Assembly (NCBI GenBank): GCA_007123625.1
Contig: SKKS01000079.1
Location: 1 to 7,155, forward strand
Origin: Paracoccaceae bacterium
GTDB taxonomy: Bacteria > Pseudomonadota > Alphaproteobacteria > Rhodobacterales > Rhodobacteraceae
Length of the DNA: 7,155 nucleotides
Direction of reading: 5' to 3'
Made by a program: the position numbers and the translations under genes. The notes beneath the pieces were generated by a model. It was given only the letters and a program-made list of their open reading frames with translations, made no database searches and was not told the origin of the DNA. This document shows, in pieces, positions 1-5,235 of this stretch (within the stretch, counting starts at the first letter, position 1; each line of letters opens with the position of its first letter).

Positions 1-1
1 C

Positions 2-865
2 GCCAACCGTATCCGCGAAAAGGTGGACCCCGAGGCGAACATCATCGTCGGCTCCACGCTCGACCCTGAAATGGAAGGCGCGATCCGGGTTTCGGTTGTG
101 GCGACCGGGATTGATGCGTCGCAGACGGCGCACGAAATCGATGTTCCGCGCCGCAAGATGGCCGAGCCGATCCGCCCCGACCTGCCCGAGCGCCCGGCTG
201 CAGCGTCCGTCGCGCCGGAGCGTCAGGCAGAGCCCGAGTACGACGACATCGAAGAGCCGGTTTTCGTTCCGCGCAACGATGAGCGTGCGCGCGAACAGGC
301 GCAGGCAAACCTGTTTGCCGACCAGCAGGAAGCCGCGCACGAGGCCTCTCGCGCCCCGGTCTATGCCCAACAGGCCGCGCGCTCGCAGCCGCCGCACCAA
401 CAGCAGCCCGCGCCGATGCGCTTCCGGCAGGAGCAACCGCAAGCTCCTTCTGCGCGGCATGCCGACCGCGGCTTCGATCTGGACGAGGTCCTGCACGAGG
501 CGCCACAGCATCCCGCACAGCCCGCGCATGGCGATGCTGGAAATTTCGTTGCCCCCCGTCGCGGTTCTGCCGGAACTCCGTCGCCGGAAACACTGGCCCG
601 GTTGCAGGCTGCGGTGCGCAAGGCACCTGGCGCGCAGCCGCATTCTCAGCAGTCCGCCCCGCAGCCCGAAGCCGAGCGCCCGGCCGCGTCAGGACGCTTC
701 GGGATCGGATCGCTGATCAGCCGCATGGCCGGGCAGGGGGCCGAGAACACGGCGCGCATGCCGCGGACCCAACCGCCGGTCACCGCGCATGACGAGGATC
801 CCGGCGTTTCCGCCGAACAGGAACGCATCGAGATCCCTGCCTTTCTGCGCCGCCAGGCAAACTGA
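2..865 (+). CDS. ftsZ: Cell division protein FtsZ, C-terminal part (5' end outside window)
   Basis: FtsZ is the tubulin-like GTPase that polymerises into the cytoplasmic Z ring and recruits the division machinery. The reading frame is open from the first bases and gives 287 visible residues before TGA at 863-865; the GTPase domain lies upstream. Visible residues 1-38 are the end of the conserved C-terminal subdomain, with the family-typical stretches ANRIREKVDPEANIIVGSTL and RVSVVATGID. Residues about 40-265 are a low-complexity linker rich in Pro, Gln, Ala and Arg, expected to be disordered. The last 12 residues, IEIPAFLRRQAN, are the conserved C-terminal peptide that in this family binds partners such as FtsA. 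The linker is longer than in many bacteria. A strong terminator follows about 40 bases after the stop, so lpxC probably has its own promoter. The GTG at 23 is internal, not a start, because conserved FtsZ sequence continues upstream of it. Confidence 0.97.
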   Translation, partial: ANRIREKVDPEANIIVGSTLDPEMEGAIRVSVVATGIDASQTAHEIDVPRRKMAEPIRPDLPERPAAASVAPERQAEPEYDDIEEPVFVPRNDERAREQAQANLFADQQEAAHEASRAPVYAQQAARSQPPHQQQPAPMRFRQEQPQAPSARHADRGFDLDEVLHEAPQHPAQPAHGDAGNFVAPRRGSAGTPSPETLARLQAAVRKAPGAQPHSQQSAPQPEAERPAASGRFGIGSLISRMAGQGAENTARMPRTQPPVTAHDEDPGVSAEQERIEIPAFLRRQAN

Positions 866-906
866 GCGTCGCAAGCGCAATCTGCAGCATTTCTGACCGA
901 TCCGGA

Positions 907-935
907 GAGGGCCGACTTTGTCGGCCTTTTCTTTT
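907..935 (+). terminator. Intrinsic terminator after ftsZ
   Basis: A perfect 7-bp GC-rich stem, GGCCGAC (910-916) with GTCGGCC (920-926), closes a TTT loop. It is followed directly by TTTTCTTTTT (927-936). Purines just upstream allow the stem to be extended by pairs with the first Ts. This is a textbook Rho-independent terminator, placed 45 bases after the ftsZ stop. It has no comparable T run on the minus strand, so it acts on plus-strand transcripts only. Confidence 0.9.
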
Positions 936-956
936 TAGTCCAACAGATTGCAAATC

Positions 957-1037
957 CCACGCCGAGTGATGGGCGGGATCCGGCGCATGCGGGCGTGGCG
1001 TGTTACAAACCGTCGCAAAGAGTGAATTGAGCCACGC
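957..1037. repeat. Alternative inverted repeats between ftsZ and lpxC
   Basis: CCACGCC (957-963) is perfectly complementary to GGCGTGG (992-998). The overlapping GCGTGGC (993-999) is perfectly complementary to GCCACGC (1031-1037). The middle arm can therefore pair with either outer arm but not both. The last arm overlaps the -35 element of the proposed lpxC promoter. The arrangement could be an operator or an RNA switch if transcription starts further upstream, or chance in GC-rich DNA. The repeats themselves are seen directly; any function is inference. Confidence 0.35.
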
Positions 1038-1055
1038 GATCCCATTGCATATTTT
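1027..1055 (+). promoter_or_regulatory. Possible sigma-70 promoter for lpxC
   Basis: TTGAGC (1027-1032) and TATTTT (1050-1055) are separated by 17 bases, each matching four of six housekeeping consensus positions. They sit in the most AT-rich stretch of the gap. Transcription would start near 1062, giving a leader of about 65 bases before the lpxC ATG. The terminator after ftsZ makes a promoter in this gap likely. The exact elements are a guess from consensus. Confidence 0.4.
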
Positions 1056-1127
1056 GCCCTCAGCGCGCGATCAGAACGCGCAAGGCGAGAGCAATGCGGC
1101 AGTGAACGCAGACAGGCGGACGGGACT

Positions 1128-2048
1128 ATGCAGGCAACCTTGGCAAGATCAGTAAGTTTCAAGGGCTTTGGCCTTCATTCCGGGCTGCCCGTGCGCCTGC
1201 GGATCGATCCGGCACCGGCCGGGCACGGGATCGTTTTCCGGCGCATTGACCTGCCTGCGGGCAGTGGGGTTATTCCCGCGCTTCCGGAGTTCTGGACCGA
1301 GGCGCGGCTTTGCACCCGGCTGGAAAACGCGGCCGGTGCCTCCGTTGCCACCATCGAACACCTGATGGCGGCGCTCGCGGGGGCAGGGATTCACAACGCC
1401 TTTGTCCTGCTTGATGGGCCCGAGGTTCCGATCCTGGATGGCAGTGCTGCGCCTTATCTGCGCCGGTTTCAGGCCGTGGGCTTGCATGTCCAGTCGGCGC
1501 CGCTCGAGGTCATCCGCGTCTTGCGCCCTGTCGAGGTGCGCAGCGGCGATGCCCTGGCGCGCCTTGAACCGGCCGACAGTTTCCGCATGCGCTTCGAGAT
1601 CGATTTCCCCGACGCCGCCATCGGCCGCCAGAGCAAGGACATCGACCTTGCCAATGGCGCGTTCGCGGATCATCTGGCAGATTCCCGCACCTTCTGCCGC
1701 CGTGCCGATGTCGAGGCCATGCAGGCCGCCGGGCTGGCGCTTGGCGGAAGCTACGAAAACGCCATCGTGGTCGAAGGCGCTTCAGTGCTCAGCCCTGGCG
1801 GCTTGCGCCACGCCGACGAACCGGTGCGCCACAAGATGCTGGACGCGCTTGGCGATCTGGCGGTGGCCGGGGCGCCGATTCTGGGCCGTTACCTGGGTGT
1901 CCGCGCAGGCCATGCGCTTACTGGGCGTCTTGTGCAGGCGCTGCTGGCGGACCCGTCCAGCCATGTACGCGAGGTCTGCAGCCCCTCGTGCCGTCGCCGG
2001 CTCCCGGGGAATGTGCGGACCTTGGCCGATCTCCCTATGACGGCCTGA
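1128..2048 (+). CDS. lpxC: UDP-3-O-acyl-N-acetylglucosamine deacetylase LpxC
   Basis: LpxC is the cytoplasmic zinc amidase that removes the acetyl group from UDP-3-O-acyl-GlcNAc, the committed step of lipid A synthesis. The 306 residues match the usual length of about 305. The conserved sites fall where expected: the TIEHLMAAL motif with catalytic E77 and zinc ligand H78, the HKMLDALGDL motif with zinc ligands H235 and D239, and catalytic H262 in the RAGHAL motif. The substrate-facing RTF motif is at 187-189. The start is the ATG at 1128: AGGCGGA (1114-1120) lies seven bases upstream, and the N-terminus QATLARSVSFKGFGLHSG is typical of the family. The C-terminal tail after about residue 278 is less conserved and carries a CSPSC pair (284-288). 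Position between ftsZ and bamD is the normal one in Rhodobacteraceae, as far as I recall. In other bacteria LpxC is controlled by proteolysis; nothing here shows that directly. Confidence 0.97.
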   Translation: MQATLARSVSFKGFGLHSGLPVRLRIDPAPAGHGIVFRRIDLPAGSGVIPALPEFWTEARLCTRLENAAGASVATIEHLMAALAGAGIHNAFVLLDGPEVPILDGSAAPYLRRFQAVGLHVQSAPLEVIRVLRPVEVRSGDALARLEPADSFRMRFEIDFPDAAIGRQSKDIDLANGAFADHLADSRTFCRRADVEAMQAAGLALGGSYENAIVVEGASVLSPGGLRHADEPVRHKMLDALGDLAVAGAPILGRYLGVRAGHALTGRLVQALLADPSSHVREVCSPSCRRRLPGNVRTLADLPMTA

Positions 2049-2067
2049 CATCATGCGTCTTGTGGGC

Positions 2068-2086
2068 CGGGCCGGAATTCGGCCCG
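2068..2086. other. GC-rich hairpin between lpxC and bamD
   Basis: CGGGCCG (2068-2074) pairs perfectly with CGGCCCG (2080-2086) around a GAATT loop, 20 bases after the lpxC stop. No T run follows immediately; the nearest is a GGTTTTG at 2101-2107. It is thus not a standard intrinsic terminator. It may protect the lpxC 3' end or attenuate read-through into bamD; the role is inferred. Confidence 0.4.
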
Positions 2087-2096
2087 CACCCGCCGA

Positions 2097-2126
2097 TTGC
2101 GGTTTTGCGCCCCCGATTCATATGTG
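2097..2126 (+). promoter_or_regulatory. Weak promoter candidate for bamD
   Basis: TTGCGG (2097-2102) lies 18 bases before TATGTG (2121-2126), in the AT-richer end of the 112-base lpxC-bamD gap and after the GC hairpin. A GATTC site (2115-2119), of the GANTC type methylated by CcrM in many alphaproteobacteria, lies in the spacer. Matches to consensus are poor. BamD could equally be expressed by read-through from lpxC. Confidence 0.2.
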
Positions 2127-2152
2127 TTAGGAAATGCAGGCAAGGGACAGAC

Positions 2153-2157
2153 AGGGA
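2153..2157 (+). promoter_or_regulatory. Ribosome binding site deciding the bamD start
   Basis: AGGGA at 2153-2157 is only 3 bases from the ATG at 2161 but 9 bases from the in-frame ATG at 2167. Normal spacing therefore favours the second ATG, two residues in. The choice changes only the first two residues of a signal peptide that is later removed. Confidence 0.45.
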
Positions 2158-2160
2158 TAG

Positions 2161-3006
2161 ATGCAGATGAGAGTTGGCGCACGAAATCTGCGGCTGGCGA
2201 CTGGTTTGCTGGCCGCCCTCGCGGTGGGTGCTTGCGACTCGAACCGTCCGGACGACTCCCTCGCGGGTTTCTCGGCACAGGAGATTTTCCAGCGTGGCGA
2301 GTACGAGCTTGAGACCAACAGCCGCGCCTCGCGGTCGGTGCGCTATTTCTCGGAAATCGAACGGATTTATCCTTACAGCGACTGGGCGCGCCGGGCGCTG
2401 ATCATGCAGGCCTATGCCTATCACCGTGGCCGCGAGTTCGAGGAAAGCCGCGCCGCCGCGCAGCGCTTCCTCGACACCTATCCCGGCGACGAGGATGCAG
2501 CCTATGCCGCGTATCTGCTGGCGATTTCCTTCTATGACCAGATCGACGAGGTCGGGCGCGATCAGGGGCTGACGTTTCAGGCCCTGCGCCACCTGCGCCG
2601 CGTGATCGAGGAATACCCCGAAACCGAGTTCGCGCGTTCGGCGGTGCTCAAGTTCGATCTGGCCTTCGACCATCTGGCGGCCAAGGAAATGGAGATCGGG
2701 CGCTTCTATCTCAAGCGTCGCAACTATGTTGCAGCCATCAACCGGTTCCGCGTGGTGGTCGAGGATTTCCAGACCACGACCCACACCCCCGAAGCCTTGC
2801 ACCGGCTGGTCGAGGCCTATGTCGCACTCGGTTTCGAGGACGACGCCCGCACCGCCGCGGCGATCCTGGGCCACAATTTCCAGGCGAATCCTTTCTATCA
2901 GGACAGCTTTCGCCTGCTCAGCGGGCAGGGGTTGGAGCCGGGCACGGCGGGCGATGGCTGGCTGCAGCAGATCTACCGCCAGTCGATTCTTGGCGAATGG
3001 CTCTGA
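2161..3006 (+). CDS. bamD: Outer membrane protein assembly factor BamD (lipoprotein)
   Basis: BamD (formerly ComL) is the essential lipoprotein of the BAM complex, which with BamA folds and inserts beta-barrel proteins into the outer membrane from the periplasmic side. The 281 residues (E. coli about 245) start with a type II signal peptide: charged RNLR, a hydrophobic stretch at 12-22, and the lipobox VGAC with the lipidated cysteine at C25. The mature part is helical with TPR-like repeats, visible as FSEIERIYPYSDWARRA (63-79), the repeat containing AQRFLDTYPGDEDAAYAAYL (100-119), ALRHLRRVIEEYPETEFA (141-158), and RRNYVAAINRFRVVVEDF (186-203). FYLKRRNYVAAINRF matches the conserved YY..RG.W.A..NR segment of the family. 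Residue +2 after the cysteine is Asp, which in enterics signals inner-membrane retention. The ATG at 2167 is an alternative start with better ribosome-site spacing. The gene lies 112 bases after lpxC and 104 before recN. Confidence 0.95.
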   Translation: MQMRVGARNLRLATGLLAALAVGACDSNRPDDSLAGFSAQEIFQRGEYELETNSRASRSVRYFSEIERIYPYSDWARRALIMQAYAYHRGREFEESRAAAQRFLDTYPGDEDAAYAAYLLAISFYDQIDEVGRDQGLTFQALRHLRRVIEEYPETEFARSAVLKFDLAFDHLAAKEMEIGRFYLKRRNYVAAINRFRVVVEDFQTTTHTPEALHRLVEAYVALGFEDDARTAAAILGHNFQANPFYQDSFRLLSGQGLEPGTAGDGWLQQIYRQSILGEWL

Positions 3007-3033
3007 TCGTGGGGGAGGGTTGCACCCGGGTTC

Positions 3034-3091
3034 CCTTCATCTTGCCTCAAATACTCCGGGGGTGCGGGGGCAGCGCCCCCGCTGCCTGAGG
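3034..3091. repeat. Rhodobacterales-type intergenic repeat with GC hairpin
   Basis: The 104-base gap between bamD and recN contains CTTCATCTTGCCTCAAATAC, then CTCCGGGGG, then a perfect 8-bp stem GCGGGGGC (3064-3071) with GCCCCCGC (3075-3082) around AGC. Outside this, CCTCA (3045-3049) can pair with TGAGG (3087-3091). From memory, closely similar elements (the CTTGCC.CAAATACTCC core followed by a G/C hairpin) recur in intergenic regions of many Rhodobacteraceae genomes. That is recall, not a search result. The hairpin has no T run, so it is more likely an mRNA-end structure or dispersed repeat than an intrinsic terminator. Confidence 0.6.
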
Positions 3092-3110
3092 TCTGGACAC
3101 TCGCCCACCG

Positions 3111-4766
3111 ATGCTTCTGTCGCTTGACATTCGGGACATGCTGATCATTGACCGGTTGGAACTTTCGTTCCGTCCGGGCCTGAACGTGCTGACCGGCGAG
3201 ACCGGCGCGGGCAAATCGATCCTGCTTGATTGCCTCGGGTTTGTGCTGGGCTGGCGTGGGCGCGCCGATCTTGTCCGCCCCGGCGCCGCGCAGGGCGAAG
3301 TGGTGGCCGAGTTCGCGCTGGCCGCCGGGCATCCGGCCCGCGCCATTCTGGACGAAAGCGGCATTCCCTGCGGGGACACGCTGTTGTTGCGCCGTGTCAA
3401 CCACGCCGAAGGGCGCAAGTCCGCCTGGATCAACGACCGACGCGCTTCGGGCGACGTGCTGCGCGCGATCTCGGATTGCCTGGTTGAGTTGCATGGCCAG
3501 CACGATGACCGCGGTTTGCTCAATACTCGTGGCCACCGCGGGTTGTTGGACGATTTCGTCGGCGCGGGAGATGCTCTGGGCGCGACGCGCGATGCCTGGG
3601 GGGCGCTGGCGCAAGCGCGCAAGGCGCGCGCTGTGGCCGGTGAGCGGCTGGCTGAGCTTGCCCGCGAAGAGGACTTCCTGCGCCATGCGGTCGGCGAACT
3701 GGACCTGCTCGACCCCCAACCCGGCGAGGAAGACGCGCTTGATACCCGCCGCCGCCTGCTGCAGCAGGGCGAGCGGTTGCGCGCCGATCTCGCCCGTGCT
3801 CATGGCGCGCTGTCCGCCGAGGGTGCCGAGCGCTTGCTGGTCGATGCCACGCGCTGGCTTGAAGATGCCTCGGAGGGGCTTGACGGTCAGCTTGATGGTG
3901 CGCTGGCTGCGCTTGGCCGGGCGTTGGATGATGTGGCCGAAGCCGCGCGCGGGATCGAGGATACGCTTGACGCGCTTGAAGCCGGTCCCGGTGAGCTTGA
4001 AACGGTCGAGGAGCGGCTATTCGCCCTGCGCGGGTTGGCGCGCAAGCATGGCGTGCTGGCGGACGATCTGGGCGCGTTTGCAGAGGATTTGCGCTCGCGG
4101 CTTGCGGCACTGGACGGCGGCACCGCCGATATGGCCCGGCTGGAGGCCGAAGCGGCGCAAGCCGTTGCGCGCTATGACCACGCCGCGCGCGCCTTGACGG
4201 AGTTGCGCGGCGCGGCTGCGGTGCGACTGGACCGCGCGATGGCGGCGGAACTTGCGCCGCTGCGGATGGAGCGCGCGGTGTTTGCCACCCGGGTTGCACC
4301 TGCCGACCCCGGCCCCGATGGGCGGGACGCTGTCATTTTCGAAATCGCCACCAACCCCGGCGCGCCTGCCGGGCCGCTGAACCGCATCGCCTCGGGGGGG
4401 GAGCTGTCGCGCTTCCTGCTGGCGCTCAAGGTCTGTCTGGCGGGGGGATCGGCGGGCGGGCTGACCATGATCTTCGACGAGATCGACCGCGGGGTGGGCG
4501 GTGCGACCGCCGACGCGGTGGGTCGCCGCCTGCGCGCGCTTGCCGACGCGGGGCAGGTGCTGGTGGTGACCCACTCGCCGCAGGTCGCGGCACTGGGCGC
4601 GCATCACTGGCGGGTGGAAAAGCACGTCGCGGACGGGCAGACACGATCGCGTGTTGTGCCGCTTTCCGCCGAAGATCGCGTCGAAGAGATTGCGCGCATG
4701 CTTGCGGGTGATAGCATCACTGACGCTGCGCGTTCCGCAGCCCAGGCGCTTTTGCATCCTGCATAA
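3111..4766 (+). CDS. recN: DNA repair protein RecN
   Basis: RecN is an SMC-like cytoplasmic ATPase that acts early in double-strand-break repair with RecA, holding DNA ends or sister chromosomes together. The 551 residues match the usual length of about 550. The N-terminal ATPase half has Walker A GETGAGKS (29-36) and the family motif LVELHGQHDD (124-133, the Q-H-Q-like region). The middle, roughly 155-380, is Ala, Leu, Glu and Arg rich with heptad character and should form the coiled-coil arm. The C-terminal half has the ABC signature SGGELS (428-433), Walker B with D456-E457 in MIFDEIDRGVGG, and the H-loop histidine H488 in VVTHSPQVAA. The start at 3111 aligns exactly with other RecN proteins (MLLSLDIRDMLIIDRLEL), but no good Shine-Dalgarno precedes it. 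The codons for the signature glycines form a run of eight G. No alphaproteobacterial LexA box (GTTC-N7-GTTC) is visible in the leader. Confidence 0.97.
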   Translation: MLLSLDIRDMLIIDRLELSFRPGLNVLTGETGAGKSILLDCLGFVLGWRGRADLVRPGAAQGEVVAEFALAAGHPARAILDESGIPCGDTLLLRRVNHAEGRKSAWINDRRASGDVLRAISDCLVELHGQHDDRGLLNTRGHRGLLDDFVGAGDALGATRDAWGALAQARKARAVAGERLAELAREEDFLRHAVGELDLLDPQPGEEDALDTRRRLLQQGERLRADLARAHGALSAEGAERLLVDATRWLEDASEGLDGQLDGALAALGRALDDVAEAARGIEDTLDALEAGPGELETVEERLFALRGLARKHGVLADDLGAFAEDLRSRLAALDGGTADMARLEAEAAQAVARYDHAARALTELRGAAAVRLDRAMAAELAPLRMERAVFATRVAPADPGPDGRDAVIFEIATNPGAPAGPLNRIASGGELSRFLLALKVCLAGGSAGGLTMIFDEIDRGVGGATADAVGRRLRALADAGQVLVVTHSPQVAALGAHHWRVEKHVADGQTRSRVVPLSAEDRVEEIARMLAGDSITDAARSAAQALLHPA

Positions 4767-4812
4767 ACGCCCGGCTCGTTTGCGTACACGTCATCCAGTA
4801 GGAGAGTCTGCC

Positions 4813-5202
4813 ATGTCCCGTGCCCGTCCCCTGTCCCCCTTCGCCCTGTTGCTTGTCGCCGGACTGGGCCTGTCGGCCTGCGCGCAGGCGCCGCGCCTTA
4901 TCACCGGACCTGCGCCTGGTGCCCGCCCGGCCCCCGCAGCGGTCGTGCCGCCAGCAAATATCGCCGCACCGGCACCTACCGGTGTTGCCACTGCCAGCCG
5001 GGCCGAGCGCGCCTGCGTCGAGCAGGGCAACGCACAGGGATTGAGTGTGCAAGGCGTGGTCGGCACCCGCGCCGTGACCGATTCCGGTGGGGCCACCACC
5101 GGGCGCGACGTGATGCTGCGGGTGTCGCGGCAGGGCCAGATGTTCGAGGTGCGCTGCAACTACACCTCGGGCACCGACACGGCGCGGATCATGTCGCTCT
5201 GA
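4813..5202 (+). CDS. Small lipoprotein of unknown function
   Basis: A 129-residue protein with a clear type II signal peptide: MSRAR, a hydrophobic stretch at 9-19, and the canonical lipobox LSAC with the lipidated cysteine at C23. Residues 24-60 are an Ala/Pro-rich tether. Residues about 62-129 form a small domain that looks beta-rich, with two cysteines (C68 in RACVEQGN and C115 in EVRCNYTSG) well placed for one disulfide, and ends IMSL. Ala at +2 would be compatible with outer-membrane sorting. The start is ATG 4813, with AGGAGA (4800-4805) seven bases upstream; an in-frame upstream ATG at 4651 lies inside recN and is rejected. The 46-base gap after recN suggests co-transcription or a nearby promoter within recN. 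I do not recognise a named family. Small Rhodobacteraceae lipoproteins with a similar C...C.Y...SL pattern exist in my memory, so a lineage-specific family is likely. No function is assigned. Confidence 0.88.
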   Translation: MSRARPLSPFALLLVAGLGLSACAQAPRLITGPAPGARPAPAAVVPPANIAAPAPTGVATASRAERACVEQGNAQGLSVQGVVGTRAVTDSGGATTGRDVMLRVSRQGQMFEVRCNYTSGTDTARIMSL

Positions 5203-5203
5203 T

Positions 5204-5230
5204 TCCGGAACGTACCGGACCGTCGGTCTG
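5204..5230. other. Hairpin region between convergent genes
   Basis: The 33-base gap between the lipoprotein gene and the convergent amidase gene holds two overlapping inverted repeats. TCCGG (5204-5208) pairs with CCGGA (5215-5219), and CGGACC (5216-5221) pairs with GGTCTG (5225-5230) around GTC with one G-U pair. They share bases and exclude each other. Neither has a T run, so use as a bidirectional terminator is possible but unproven. Confidence 0.3.
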
Positions 5231-5235
5231 CGCCA

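Noticed and set aside
42..626. Long minus-strand and +3-frame open frames inside ftsZ
   Set aside because: They are Arg/Pro/Ala-rich shadows of the GC-rich linker with no recognisable domain; the ftsZ frame ends in the conserved FtsZ C-terminal peptide.
2054..2130. 25-codon ATG frame in the lpxC-bamD gap (possible leader peptide)
   Set aside because: It has no Shine-Dalgarno, starts 5 bases after the lpxC stop and runs through the GC hairpin; nothing in it suggests an attenuator peptide.
2035..2874. 279-residue minus-strand frame opposite bamD
   Set aside because: bamD has a lipobox and TPR family sequence; the antisense frame has no ribosome site or family features and is a codon-bias shadow.
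3159..3170. Perfect GAAC-N4-GTTC palindrome in recN, like a Gram-positive SOS box
   Set aside because: It lies inside codons 17-20 of recN, and the LexA site known for Rhodobacter-type bacteria is GTTC-N7-GTTC. Probably a coding coincidence.
3520..4299. Minus-strand and alternate-frame open frames within recN
   Set aside because: They overlap the RecN coiled-coil region and have the low-complexity Arg/Ala/Pro composition of shadow frames.
4651..4812. Longer start for the small lipoprotein at ATG 4651
   Set aside because: It overlaps the 3' end of recN, gives a basic leader before the signal peptide, and lacks the strong ribosome site seen before ATG 4813.
5207..5224. GGAAC at 5207-5211 with CGTC at 5221-5224, suggesting an EcfG-type stress promoter
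   Set aside because: The spacing is about 9 bases instead of the required 16-17 and it would fire into the 3' end of a convergent gene.
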